Translations under genes and position numbers: made by a program
Assembly: GCA_019454045.1 (NCBI GenBank)
Contig: SKCR01001819.1
Coordinates: 96,157 to 160,156, forward strand
DNA: 64,000 nt
Source: Zanthoxylum bungeanum
Lineage: Eukaryota > Streptophyta > Magnoliopsida > Sapindales > Rutaceae
Direction of reading: 5' to 3'
Part shown: in pieces, positions 46,976 through 58,250 of the stretch
Layout: every line of letters starts with the position of its first letter
Numbering within the stretch: position 1 is the first letter of the stretch
The notes under the pieces: generated by a model
The model's input: only the letters and a program-made list of their open reading frames with translations
The model's database searches: none
What the model was told of the DNA's origin: nothing

Positions 46976-48487
46976 CGCGACGCGTCATGTTCCACGCGTC
47001 GCGATAAGCCTATTAATGCCTATAAATTCAGCTCGAAATTTCAGTTTTGAATATATACCTTCTTCTATGTAATTTCTTAAGAATACTAAGAAGATTGTAT
47101 CTTACTTGTTTATTTACAGCTTTTAGTAATTAATTTCCGTTTTTGCACTTTCTTTTCTTTACTTTTCAGTCTTTACTTTCAGTAATTTACTTTTATGCAC
47201 AATACTTTTCTTTCTTTAATTTTCAGTTTTTACTTTTCAGTAATGAGGAGGTAACTCCCCCTTGCTAGGGTAAGTGGTAAAGCTTTTATTACTAATATTT
47301 AGATTAATCTCCCTTAAATATAATATATAAACTAGTTAAAACCCGACTTAATGAGGATACCGCATGATTGGTCGGTTGCTAATTATTGAAATTGGTTTTA
47401 ACTTGACTAAACTGGATACCGCCTGATTCGTCGGTTTGTAATTTATTATTAATTTGACTTAATGAGGATACCGCTTATATGGTTGGTTGGTAATTATCAC
47501 GCAAAGTTAATATATTATATTAAGGGAGATATCTAAAATAATAGTGATAAAAGTGGATACTTTAACCTCAGTATTTTCTTTTTTTGTATTTTTTACATTT
47601 TTCAATTTCCAGCTATTACTTTTCAGCTTTTACTTTACAGCTTTTACTTTTCAGCAATTTACTTTCAGCATTTACTTTTCAACAATTTAATTTTCAGCAA
47701 TTTAATTTATGTCTTTTATTTTATTTAAGTTTTTACCAGCCCTAGTTATGAGTTGTAACTAAGTCAATTATCCGGGGTTGTGATGAAATCCAATATCACC
47801 GATTTATAAGGGGTTAATTTACAATTTGGGTAATATAAAGGTTTATTTATTAAGTCTTAAACTTAATGCTTCTTTTTAACTAGCCATTAATAAGATTGAT
47901 CAGGTAAACTTAAAATGAACTTGGAAAATGGATTTTAGGTTTAAACCCTAGACTCAATAGCCGACGATATTCCTTGAAGATAGATAATCATTTAATGGAT
48001 TTCCTTACAGGATAGGAATATACCTATCGGATGAGGGGTATCCATAATTGGAACTTAACCTTAATGAATTCAGGTAACTTGGTTGACATAGGAATATGAT
48101 TAATTAAGTTACACTGGGTATTTGTATCTGACCATCGGAAAAGGCTTTTGCATAATTTCGTGTTCCAGGTTAATAAACCAATATATTACACAAACATAAA
48201 ATAACCACTTCATCTTTAAAAAGATTTTGGAAGGATTAACAACCCTGGATTGTTTCGTAATATTGAATTTCACTTAATTTACTTTTGAGCCATTTTATTT
48301 ACTTTTTTTAAATTTAAAGTCACCATTCAAGTCACCATCCAATCAAACAATCAATCCATTAGATACTCGTAAAAATTTGGCTTCATAAATTAATAGATTA
48401 GGTATTAAGTCCTCGTGGGATCGAAACTTTTTATACTACTTGAATGATACGTGCTCTTGCGTTATACGCAAGTGATTGCACTGGTCA

Positions 48488-49145
48488 GTTTCCAAGACCA
48501 CCACAGCAAATGACAAAGCATCTCCGACCACTTTATGTAAAAGCAAAGGCAAACAGAATACCCATCACCAAGGTGTTAATCGACAATAGAGCAGCCATCA
48601 ACACTATTCCAGTTAGGATGTTGGGGCGATTAGCGAAATCAGAGGACGATCTCATCCCTACAGAAGTAGTGCTTACGAGTTTCAATGGAGGAGCAACGAC
48701 AGCCAAAACAGTCATCCCATTAGACCTACATGTGGGAAGTACTACTAAGACAACGGTATTTTTTGTTATAGAAGGACCAACCATATATAACATGCTCCTG
48801 GGACGAGATTAGATCCACGGCAGCTGATGTATTCCTTCGTCCTTTCATCAATGTCTGGTTTTTTCGAATCAGAAAGATGAAGTGGAAGTGGTACACGCTG
48901 ATAATAGGCCCTTCGCAGTAGAGACAAATTTCGCTGAATATTTCATGTACGAAGGAAATTACGAACCGGCTATAGTGCTGAATGAAGTAGGGAATTCATC
49001 CATAGTGGCCAAAAATGATGAGTCGTACATCGCAGAGTTGTTAAATGATTTATTCGCACAAACAACGCCAACTATAGTGGCTTTTGGAAGGCCAACATCT
49101 GGCCATGAAACCAGCAATTCAAATGAAGAAAAGCGAACAGACTAA
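48488..49145 (+). pseudogene. Tat protease, Tat-B
   Basis: The frame enters at FPRPPQQMTKHLRPLYVKAK and carries the active-site strand KVLIDNRAAINTIP (Tat form of D-x-G-A; here the Gly is Asn-Arg, which should inactivate it). FFVIEGPTIYNMLLGRD follows. TAG at 48810-48812 replaces the Trp of the family motif GRDWIH. Frame 48882-49145 continues with the linker (VVHADNRPFAVETNFAEY). The apparent ATG at 48444 lies in the Athila LTR and is not its start. Confidence 0.85.
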
Positions 49146-49206
49146 GGAACAAGTCACGCTTACGGCCACTAGAGCCAGCTTAATGGCTTATGTGACGGAA
49201 TGAGAA

Positions 49207-49975
49207 GTGGAAGCCGATGCTCAGGCTGCGATTTTGGCCTTAAGGTGTAAATTAATACTGCATCAGATGAAAGATAGAATAAGAGAGGCATGTGGGGTGG
49301 ATTGTTTAAAGGAAGGAAATGAATGGGATGAACGACCTAAGGAGGAAGAAGAATACGCTCTGAATGGACGTCATAAGGAAAACATTACAAGGGTACATGA
49401 TGTTTTAGAAGAAGTGAACCTGGGAGAAGAGAACAATAAGCGCAGTACTTATAACAGTAAGAAACTGGACACCCAAGTACGCGAAAATCTAATTTCTCTC
49501 TTAAGACAGTATAAATATTGTTTTTCTTGGGATTACGACGAAATGTCTGGTTTAGATAAGACTTTGGTAGAACATAGGTTGCCTATTATACTAAATCACA
49601 GGCCATATAAACAACCCCCCTGGAGGTTTGCACCCAATGTCATGCCTGACATTAAAAAAGAAGTCGAGCGCCTCTTGAAGGCAAAATTCATTAGAACCAC
49701 CGGATATGTAGAATGATTGTCAAATATCGTCCATGTCATGAAGAAGAATCGAAAATTAAGAATATGTATGGATTTTAGAAATTTAAATTTGGCAACACCA
49801 AAAGACCAATACCATATGCCTACGATAGATATGTTACGAGTGGGTGGTAATGGCATTCGGCCTAAAAAAACACCGGAGCCACTTACCAACGGGCCATGAA
49901 TTTGATTTTCCATCATCTGATCAGTAATTTTTTAGAAGTTTATGTAGACGATATAGTGGTAAAGGGCCGTAACTT
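49207..49975 (+). pseudogene. RT with internal deletion, Tat-B
   Basis: Frame 49207-49716 is an acidic linker and then RT N-terminus (CFSWDYDEMSGLDKTL, EHRLPIILNHRPYKQ, KKEVERLLKAKFIRTTGYVE). TGA at 49714-49716 replaces the expected Trp. The next frame gives HVMKKNRKLRICMDFRNLN up to PTIDMLR, then jumps to the NTGATYQ region, so the block with the DGFSGYNQ-type motif is lost and one base is extra. The active site EVYVDDIVVKG is still seen near 49935-49965. Sequence similarity to pol stops about 49975. Confidence 0.85.
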
Positions 49976-50000
49976 CATTCTGAAAATCTTGAAGAAAGTG

Positions 50001-52837
50001 TCAGTTTTCCACTGGTATAGGCAGAACGGGAAGACCCAGCAATCGATCTAGCTCTGAGGAGATCTTTTCTAGCTTTAGCATGTTTTCTGGCATAGCGGCT
50101 TGACCGATCTCCATTGTAGTAAGGGAGGCATATTGACTAACGACCTCCCGAAGAGCTTCCAAGTCTGCAGTAGCTCGGGCCGAAGATGAGGAAGACTAAG
50201 ATATAATAGAGGCTAGCCGATCAAGATCGTCCAGAATGTCCTGGATCAATTGCAGTAACAGATCGGGCACCTGTATGAAAAAAAGGAATTAGCAAATGAG
50301 AGCTAAAAGAACGATAAAAGAAATAGGAAAGTGAAAAGACTTATGGCCGCAGGTTTAAAGCTCGAACTGGATGGCTCATCCACGGACGCCATAGGGATAT
50401 CACCAAGTGGCGAAGCAGGTTCTCGCCTAGAAGATGGAGGCGGAAGAACAGGGGACGCCGCCCAAAGAGATGAGGGCAAATGAACTGGGGATGACGGCCG
50501 TTCGGGAGAAAGAGACCGTTATATCAGAGGGACGGGAGACACCGCCCGAAGAGGTGATGGCTGTTCGGGAGAAAAAGGTCGTTGTACTGAAAGATCAAAA
50601 CGAGATGCACTCGGCATGCCTAATGGCTGGGCCTCTGTAGAAGAATCAGAATCAGAAGAGTCAGTAATATAAATAACTTCCATTTCTTCATAAATATGAC
50701 GAATAACATCATCTTTATACATGGACCGAGCCTCCTCCAATAATTCCAATTCGGCCAGACTGAACATGCCGTCTATGTTCCTATAACTTCCCCTAAGTAA
50801 CGCAGCGGCCCACCTACGCATTAAGGGATAGATCCATTTAAGATGAAGCCAAAGAGGTTCGTCATCCGGCCAAAGAGGCTCGTTATCCGGCCGAAGAGGC
50901 TCGTCATACGATTCTTGTACAATGGGGACATGATTTTCCAATGGATGATAATCAAATAAGGGATGGTCCCTTGGGATTTCCTCAAAAAACGGACGCATAC
51001 GACCCCATACCTTGGGGATCGGCCCTGATCAAATGGGTTGCATCAGTCGCTTCACTCTCTTCTGGTGGGTGTTGAATAATTGGGGTTTCAGCCGCTTCAC
51101 CCTCATCTGATGGAAGTTGAACAACCGGGGTTTCGGCGGCTTCAACCCCCCCCCCCGAATGGACGATGAACGATAGGGGTTTCAGGCACCGGGGCTTGGG
51201 CCGGTTCAGGCATGCCGATGGACGATCTTATCCTGGGCATCTGAACGAGAAATGAAATCATTTAAAAAAAGCCAGATTGTACCTTAGCCCGATGAAGTAT
51301 CAGCGGCTCATCCGAGTCAGGGCTATGGTTCGGAGAAGGGTGTTTCATTTTAACTTGTTTGGGTCCTGTTTTCTTCGGCCCAGATTTCTCAACAGGCTTC
51401 TTTGACCCAGCTGTCTTCGAAGGCTTTGAAGAAAAAGGAATGCCAGAAAAAACCATGGAAGAAGGCAAAGAAAAAAGTCTCTCACGGCCAGACGGCCAAA
51501 AATGATTGAATAGAGAGTGGACATATGTGCAAGGAGAAAAAGAAGCACAAGAAAAAAAAGATAGTAAAGAACGAGCCTCAGACAAACATTGATTAATGTC
51601 TGAAAGTGAAAGGACTTTGAAACGTTCTGATGGGGTGGAACGAGAATAAAATAACGGAAGGGGCCACCCTTGAACGAGACCAAATTGGCAGGCGGCGAAG
51701 TTAGGAGAGTACACTTCCACCCCAGCCTTGCCATTGGCTCCAATCAAAATGTCATGAATCAGATCGTGGGTGCATAAAAACTTGCACCATATGCGATTGA
51801 CCGATTCATCCCCATCTGACTCAGGAAGCTCATGAACGAAAGAAGGGTTGTCGCCCAAGGAGAAAGGAAAGAAAGACGAGACTCGAGAAAGGGTGTAAAA
51901 ATATTCAAAAATAGAGCGAGGAATTAGGGAAGTTGGCCCCAATTGGGCGAACAAAAGGTCTGCACAAGGGTATGAGCGATTTGACTCAATTGAGCCGAAG
52001 ACCGGAAAGTAGGCTCTAAGCTAAAGTTGGACAAGCCAAATAGGACCGGAAGCGATCAGCGAAGCGCTAGACCGTAGCTGTTTCCGGAGAACGGCCAGGC
52101 CCCGATAAATGGCATCCAATAAAAAGGAACTCAAATCCAAAGGTCGGAAATGATGTATTTGCAAAGCCAAAAATGAATGAAAGCGGTGCGTTCCAACACC
52201 GATACTGGACCAGCTGACTCAGAAAACGCATTGAAAAAGGTGGAATAGGAAGAGAATGACGAACTGTCCATTGAAGGAGGAGGAAAATAAAAGGTAGTGC
52301 GAGCAGAAATGGTCACACCCAAAGGGGCTAACCTAGTTCAAGCACTAATATCACGAATGGTGATGGTAAAATGACCAGAAGGAAAAAGGAAAACGTTGTA
52401 ATCAGAGGACAAAAAAGTAGCGATGTGGGGAATAGATTTCGATCAAAATGGGGCAGTGTCAATGAAAGCTCTATAAGGGAAAACAAGTCGTTTTCTTCAA
52501 GAAAGGTGCAGGTGTCTGCGTGCAACCTCATACGTTGAAACCAGGTCTCAAAAGAAGAGTCGTGTTTAGGCCAAGTACGGATGGGGTTAGATTGGGTGAG
52601 CGAAGAAACGTTCAGAGGTTCTGAAAAAGGGAGGTTGGAAATGGAAGGAAACAATTGGGCCAAATGGGTTGTAGCAATGGTGGTGTCATTAACAAAGATA
52701 GGGCTCATGGAGCACAATCCAATTTTTTCATCGAGGGTATGAATGCCAAAGACGCCCACAGAAGAGTCACCCAAAGCAGCTTGGTAATCACCAAAAATTG
52801 AAATGGCCTTTTTCGAAATGGAAGATGACGACGCCAT
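50001..52837 (-). pseudogene. Antisense extra gene with plant-mobile-domain-like protein, in Tat-B
   Basis: Runs opposite to the element, between pol and 3' LTR. Start MASSSSISKK at 52837. The first frame (to 52328) has RTWPKHDSSFETWFQRM. After a frameshift near 52430 (an A6/T6 run) another frame reads NVFLFPSGHFTITIRDIS, then after a TGA, APLGVTISARTTFYFPPP: the signature of the plant mobile domain, known from plant genes and DNA transposons. AFIHFWLCKYI (about 52150) and VYSPNFAACQFGLVQGWPLP (frame 51954-51262) continue the domain. The C-terminal part is low complexity: basic KKPVEKSGPKKTGPK, three E-A-A-E-T-P repeats (51000-51200), an acidic SSDSDSST run (50519-50998), and a final leucine-rich exon ending at the stop 50001. 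Likely intron acceptors (TTTCATACAG at 50280-50271, TTCTCGTTCAG at about 51254-51244) suggest a spliced gene. It is now broken. Confidence 0.65.
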
Positions 52838-53282
52838 AGCAAGGAAATTGAGAGCAAGAAGATGAACAGGTTTGCAGAGAAAGAAAAACGTAAAATAATG
52901 AAGAGACGGAATCAAGCTCTTATATAGTAAAGGTAAATGTTCGCCCTAGGAAAAGTGTCACGGCCCAATTAGAAGGGAGAATAAAGGGCATGAAACGAAA
53001 AAGGCGACGTTAGACATGATTTAACATAGAATTGACACGAAAGACGGCACATTAATTGGTGCTATGATGACCTTCGACAAGACGTGTTGGGAAGGTCGCG
53101 CATTTATTAGGAAAATGATGGGTTCACATAGGGAATGTAAATGACGGCCATCAATACCTGCAAGATGTAGGGCGAAGATCAGCAGACTAAAGCCAAATTA
53201 AAAATCCGGCCAACGGTACCATCCCAACTTTACCCAAATTAAGAAATTATGCCTCGATTTCATCTCCCAAATCAATCAAGAC
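52838..53282. other. Tat-B 3' UTR / upstream region of the antisense gene
   Basis: Non-coding. On the minus strand it would be the promoter side of the antisense gene; an AT-rich CTATATAAGAGC lies at about 52927-52916, about 80 bp before its ATG, in a plausible TATA position. Confidence 0.45.
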
Positions 53283-53298
53283 GAATTTGGGGGACAAT
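53283..53298 (+). other. Polypurine tract of Tat-B
   Basis: GAATTTGGGGGACAAT, the usual Tat/Ogre-type tract, right before TGTTAGTAGAG. Confidence 0.8.
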
Positions 53299-53880
53299 TG
53301 TTAGTAGAGAAAAATCACCCTGGGACGAACGAGTCTATGAAGGACGAGAGGAAAGATGTATCAAAGGACGAAAAGGGATGGAAGAATAATGAAACGGCAA
53401 AGTCACCCAATGCATGAAGAATCATGATAAATAAAGAGTGAATCTCCCAGCAAACGAAGGACGATGAAGGAAAAGCAATCAGGACGATTACCATGTGAAC
53501 AGATACTTTGCAGTTGATCCCACGATCTAGCGGGCATGCAATAACCCCCCACGATCTGGCAAGTTATCAAAGCGCACAACTCCGCAGTTAAATGCACGAT
53601 CCAGCAGTTACGCGCAAGCATGAAAGGTGGGAGTCTTTGAACCAAGGGAAGCAAAACCGCTCAAGCGGTTGACAAGACTCTTCACTATAAAAGGTCCAGG
53701 TGTGGGAAGAGAAAAAAAGAAAAAAGAAAATGAAGACTCATAATGAGCAAGTATTTTAATTTCCTAGCTTTGTAATCTATAGAATTGTAATTTGTGTGCT
53801 TGTGCCCCTTGGAGGTATTTTCGTAGAATCAAACACCCCTTGCTGGGATTTTGTCTCAAGAGGTTTGGACCTTACACGCA
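53299..53880 (+). repeat. 3' LTR of Tat-B
   Basis: Starts TGTTAGTAGAG; the end CTTACACGCA at 53880 is chosen by the TG...CA rule and is uncertain by some bases. It has a TATA box (TATAAAAG, 53686-53693). At about 580 bp it is much shorter than Tat-A LTRs. Confidence 0.7.
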
Positions 53881-54477
53881 TTGACAAAAAACTGTACAAA
53901 CAAAATTATATATAAGAATTTTAGCAATACATGGGTCTCTGGGTATTTTTTCACTAGGGGCTTAATGAAAAATTGGGCCTCACCACTAAGACAGTACTAT
54001 TGGGCTTAACCCATGACCAAAGAAAAAAAATGTATGTGAAAGTTGACTTTTCCACAAAGTCGGGCCATAAAAACAGGGCACGCATTAGATAGGTCAAATC
54101 ACGGCATGAGAAAAAACATGCGAAAATTTTATGATTTAATTTTAATTGAATTATACTGTTATATTTACATATTTTTTAATTATATGAAATTAAATAGATG
54201 CATTAAATCTTATGATATTTTGTTCAATTTCAATTGAATTTGTTTAGAATTGTATTATTATCATTACCGGTATATTGTTTGTTATATTTTCTTCTTATTA
54301 TTAATATGATATTATCCATTCAATTTTAAATTCTATCTTGATTTTATTATTTATAATCTTGAAATTCTTGAATCAAGTATTTGTCATTTTAGTCAGACCT
54401 TAGTGACTTCATAATCTTGAAAAAAATTTCCGAAATAATTTTTACGACAAAACAAATGGACTCTAAGTATCACTTGT
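53881..54477. other. AT-rich spacer
   Basis: No gene or repeat recognised. CACTTGT at 54471-54477 may be the left target duplication of the SINE. Confidence 0.5.
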
Positions 54478-54694
54478 GTATTTCAAGGTTATAACTAAAA
54501 AATACGGCGTCCCCAAGAGGCGTGATTTGGTGATGTAATGTTCGGGATCTCACATTAAGGTCATGGGTTCGAATTTAGGGAGTGCGTTTTTTGTAATTTG
54601 GGACAGTCGGGGGTTTTATCTGTTCTACTTAAGTCCGGAATGAGTAGTTTGACTGCGGAGTTTCCAAATTCCCAAAAAAAAAAAAAAAAAAAAA
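54478..54694 (+). mobile_element. tRNA-derived SINE-like element
   Basis: A pol III B box GGTTCGAATTT is at 54566-54576 and a weak A-box-like CGTGATTTGGTGATG starts about 42 bp before it at 54521. The body ends in 21 A (54674-54694). CACTTGT occurs just left (54471-54477) and right (54697-54703), a probable 7-bp target duplication. Such elements are copied by LINE enzymes. The exact 5' end is unsure (54478 or nearer 54505). Confidence 0.6.
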
Positions 54695-54703
54695 GGCACT
54701 TGT

Positions 54704-55069
54704 AACCTTGTCGCCTAGTAAGTTAGTCTAAAATGAGCCTATAGGAGCAAGTTCAAGGTAAATCGTCAATAAACAGCGATGTAGACAACACAACGAGAAA
54801 GCATACAAGCAATACAAGGAGAAAACATAGATGCAACACAACAATAACAAAAGGCTCGAGAAACTGAAACAAGACAATCAACACAAACATATTTCATTCA
54901 TCTAAAGGTGAGGAAATACATAGGCTAGCTCTATGCCCAGGTGACTTAAAGCCCTTCTAAAATGCTTAAATCACCCTTTCCCAAGACATTATCAAAGTGA
55001 CATGGAAAACATAATAATGGTATAGTTGTCACACCCATTTAATTCCAAGTCCAAATCTCATGTCCCATT
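54704..55069. other. Spacer, nothing recognised
   Basis: A-rich sequence with short repeats of ACAAGGAGAAAACATA type. No gene seen. Confidence 0.4.
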
Positions 55070-55224
55070 AATTGTGCTCTATTTCGTGCTCCACCAATTA
55101 AATTTGGACAACTAATATCTCTCATTAAATGAGAGAACAATTTGATTGGTGGAGAGTTTTCTCATTTAATGAAAGATATTAATTGTCCAAATTTGATTGG
55201 TGGAGTACGAAGTGGAGCACAATT
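55070..55224. mobile_element. Foldback MITE-like inverted repeat
   Basis: Two arms of about 66 bp (55070-55135 and 55159-55224) are near-perfect reverse complements, ends AATTGTGCTC and GAGCACAATT. The about 23-bp loop repeats the inner phrase TTTGATTGGTGGAG. The form fits a miniature inverted-repeat transposable element; superfamily not assigned and no clear target duplication. Confidence 0.65.
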
Positions 55225-55929
55225 TATGAACTCTCTAATTCCTTACAAGAAATAAAACTAGCACTATGGGCTTGTTTGTGGTCCTTAACAAGCTTAAAAT
55301 ATGGGTGTATTGCACAGAGCATACATTAATAATTAAATACAAAATTTACAAGTCACATGGAAAAATAACCTCATGACCCTCGTGAACAGATAAATAAGGC
55401 ATAACTGAACAATTAGGTTAAATAAAAACGTTTTAGACATCACATGTATTCACACAGAATTCTCGCTCTAATCCAACTGCCTCCCTTATCTTATCATTTT
55501 TTTTTAATTGGGTAATCAAACCAAAAGTTATGCCATTAAAAGATTTTAGACGTGGGGTATAAAAGAACCACGATTTTAAATAATAAAAATATTTTACAAA
55601 ACGACAAAAAAAAAAATTAAAAAAAAAAAACTAAATACATGGTCCGAATAAGAGAGTGCCTTTCCTCAAGCAACAGGTGTCACTCTCTTTTCACTCTAGC
55701 ACGGCCTTAGTAGTTAGTATCATGAAAGAAATACAGCCTTTCCTACCATACCCTGGCTATTTGATACATGGCACGTGAGCAAGCCATATAATATTATTGG
55801 GTATTTGTTTGGCTGCCACTTTATTTTAAAAAATGAAAAAAAAAAAAATTGTAACAATTAGCTGCAATCGGTTGTTCCAAAAAAATATAAAATATTAATA
55901 AAAATAGAATAATATAAAATATTTGTTGT
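55225..55929. other. AT-rich spacer with poly(A) runs
   Basis: Homopolymer runs near 55500, 55605-55630 and 55838-55850. No gene seen. Confidence 0.4.
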
Positions 55930-57960
55930 ATGTTATTAATAAAAATTACAAGTCTAATGATTACAGTTGCATGTTTATTGTAAAAAATTTTATATTAGAA
56001 AATATTTCATATTTATTGGCACAAGTTGCATTTCTAATGGTATTAGTAGTATGTACAATGGTTATAATTACATATGCGGTTTTCGAGGAATAAATAAATT
56101 CATGTTATTGCTAAAAATTGCACGTCTAATGGTTGACGTTGCATGTCCATTGTAAAATATTTCATATTAGAAAATATTTCATGTTTATTATTGTAAGTTG
56201 CATGTTTAATGATATTAATTGTATATTCCATGGTCATATTTACATATATGGTTTTCAAGGCATATACAATTGCATATTATTTCTAAAAATTTCAAATCTA
56301 ATGGTTGCAGTTGCAGGTTCATTGTAAAACGTTTCATATTAGAAAATATTTCATGTTTATTGTTGGACGTTGCATGTCTAATGGTATTAATTGCATATTC
56401 AGTGGTCCTATTTACATGTGCGGTTTTCAAGACATATAGAATTGCATGTTATTGCTAAAAATATCAAGTTTAATGGTCGCAGTTGCATGTTTATTGTAAA
56501 ATATTTCATGTTTATTATTGGAAGTTGCATGTCTAATTGTATTAATTACATATACATTGGTCATATTTACATGTGATATTTTCGAGGCATATGCAATTAC
56601 ATGTTATTGCTAACAATTTCAAGTCTAATGGATGCAGTTGCATGTTCATTGTAAAATATTTCACATTAGAAAACGTTTCATGTTTATTGTTGGAAGTTGT
56701 GTGTCTAATGGTATTAATTGCATATTCAATGGTCATATTTACATGTGATGTTTTCGAGGCATATGTAATTGCATGTTATTGCTAACAATTTCGAGTTTAA
56801 TGGTTGCAGTTGCATGTTCATTGTAAAACATTTCATATTAGAAAATATTTAAAGTTTATTATTGGAAGATGCATATATAATGGCATTAATTGTATATTCA
56901 ATGGTCATATTTACATGTGCGATTTTTGAGGCATATGTAATTGCATGTTATTGCTACAATTTCAAGCCTAATGGTTGTAGTTGCATGTTCATTGTAAAAC
57001 ATTTCATATTAGAAAATATTTCATGTTTATTGTTGGACATTGCATGTTCAATGGTATTAAATTCAATGGTCATATTTACATGTGCGGTTTTCGAGGCATA
57101 TATAATTGCATGTTATTGCTAAACATTGTATGTCTAATGGTTGAAGTTACATTTCCATTGTAAAACGTTTCATATTAGAAAATATTTCATATTTATTGTT
57201 GGAAATTGCATGTCTAATGCTATTAATTACATATTCAATGGTCATATTTACATGTGCAGTTTTCAAGGCATATGCAATTACATGTTATTGCTAACAATTT
57301 CAAGTCTAATGGTTGAAGTTGCATGTTCATTGCAAAATGTTTCATATTAGAAAATATTTCATGTTTATTGTTGGACGTTGCATGTCCAAAGGTATTAATT
57401 GCATATTCAATGATCATATTTACATGTGCGGTTTTTGAGGCATATGCAATTGCATGTTATTGCTAAACATTGAATGTTTTATGGTTGAAGTTGCATTTCC
57501 ATTGTAAAACGTTTCATATTAGAAAATGTTTCATGTTTATTGTTGAAAGTTGCAAGTATAATGGTATTAGTTTCATGTTCAATGGTCATAGTTACATGTG
57601 CGGTTTTCGAGAAATAAGAAATTGCATGTTATTACTAATAATTTCATGTCTAATAGTTGCAGTTGCATGTTCATTATAAAACATTTCATATTAGAAAATA
57701 TTTCATGTTTATTGTTGAAAGTTGTATGTCTAATGGTATTAATTACATATTTAATGGTCATATTTACATGTGCGGTTTTCGAGACATATGCAATTGCATG
57801 TTATTGCTAAAAATTTCAAGTCTAATATATTTATCGTTGGACGTTGCATGTCTAATGGTATTAATTTCATATTCAATGGTTATACTTACATGTGCGGTTT
57901 TTGAGGTATATATAATTGCATGTTATTGTTAAAAATTTCAAATCTAATGGTTGTAGTTGC
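55930..57960. repeat. 172-bp tandem satellite, about 12 copies
   Basis: The anchor GCGGTTTTCGAGGCATAT and variants recurs at 56079, 56251, 56423, 56578, 56750, 56922, 57087, 57259, 57431, 57603, 57775 and 57897 (position of the G before TTTTC). Eight of eleven intervals are exactly 172 bp; the others are 155, 165 and 122, from internal deletions. Each unit has TTGCATGT phrases, CATTTCATATTAGAAAATATTTCATG and AATGGTATTAATTGCATATTC-like segments. Many 60-90-codon frames occur on both strands at fixed unit positions; they are shadows of the repeat. Confidence 0.92.
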
Positions 57961-58250
57961 ATGTTCATTGTTAAAGGTTTCATATTCGAAATATTACATA
58001 TTTATTGGTAAAGTTACAAGTCTAATGGTATCTGTTACACGTTTCATGGTCATTATTTAATTTTTTTTATTTCAAGCATAAAATAGTTTTTGCATGTTTA
58101 ATGGTTGAATGTTCATTGTTAAAGGTTTCATATTAGAAATATTACATATTTATTGGTAAAGTTGCAAGTCTAATGATATTTGTTACAGGTTTCATGGTCA
58201 TTATTTAATTTTTATATTTTAAGCATAAAAAACATTGTTGCATATTTAAT
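57961..58250. repeat. Degenerate related repeats at the array edge
   Basis: Two about 125-bp units with TTCATTGTTAAAGGTTTCATATT and TTTCATGGTCATTATTTAATTTT (about 57962-58080 and 58105-58215). They share TTGCATG and TCTAATGGT words with the 172-bp unit, suggesting decayed array edge. Confidence 0.65.

Larger units (their letters stand above)
43215..48487 (+). repeat. 3' LTR of Athila-A, split by an Athila-B fragment
   Basis: Starts TGATGAGTGG at 43215 and ends CACTGGTCA at 48487; both ends match the solo LTR at 30081-31872. The LTR proper is 43215-about 43449 plus about 46584-48487. The right part holds a cluster of CACGTG-type boxes (46590-46975), T-rich TTTTCAG repeats (47100-47260, 47570-47720) and a triple GGATACCGC unit (47345-47500). 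The element inserted in the protease gene of Tat-B, which resumes at 48488. Confidence 0.85.
48488..53880 (+). mobile_element. Tat-B: truncated Tat-lineage element with an antisense gene
   Basis: Plus-strand order: protease (from the Athila-A insertion border), linker, RT with an internal deletion (to about 49975), a minus-strand gene (50001-52837), 3' UTR, polypurine tract (53283-53298) and a short LTR (53299-about 53880). RNase H and integrase are absent, so it could not move on its own. The 5' half is not in the window; it was separated by the Athila-A insertion. Confidence 0.8.

Noticed and set aside
50434..50640. Plus-strand frame with EKETVISEGRETPPEE
   Set aside because: Antisense shadow of the acidic exon of the minus-strand gene.
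55967..57932. Many 60-90-codon frames on both strands
   Set aside because: They recur at the 172-bp satellite period and have no independent support.
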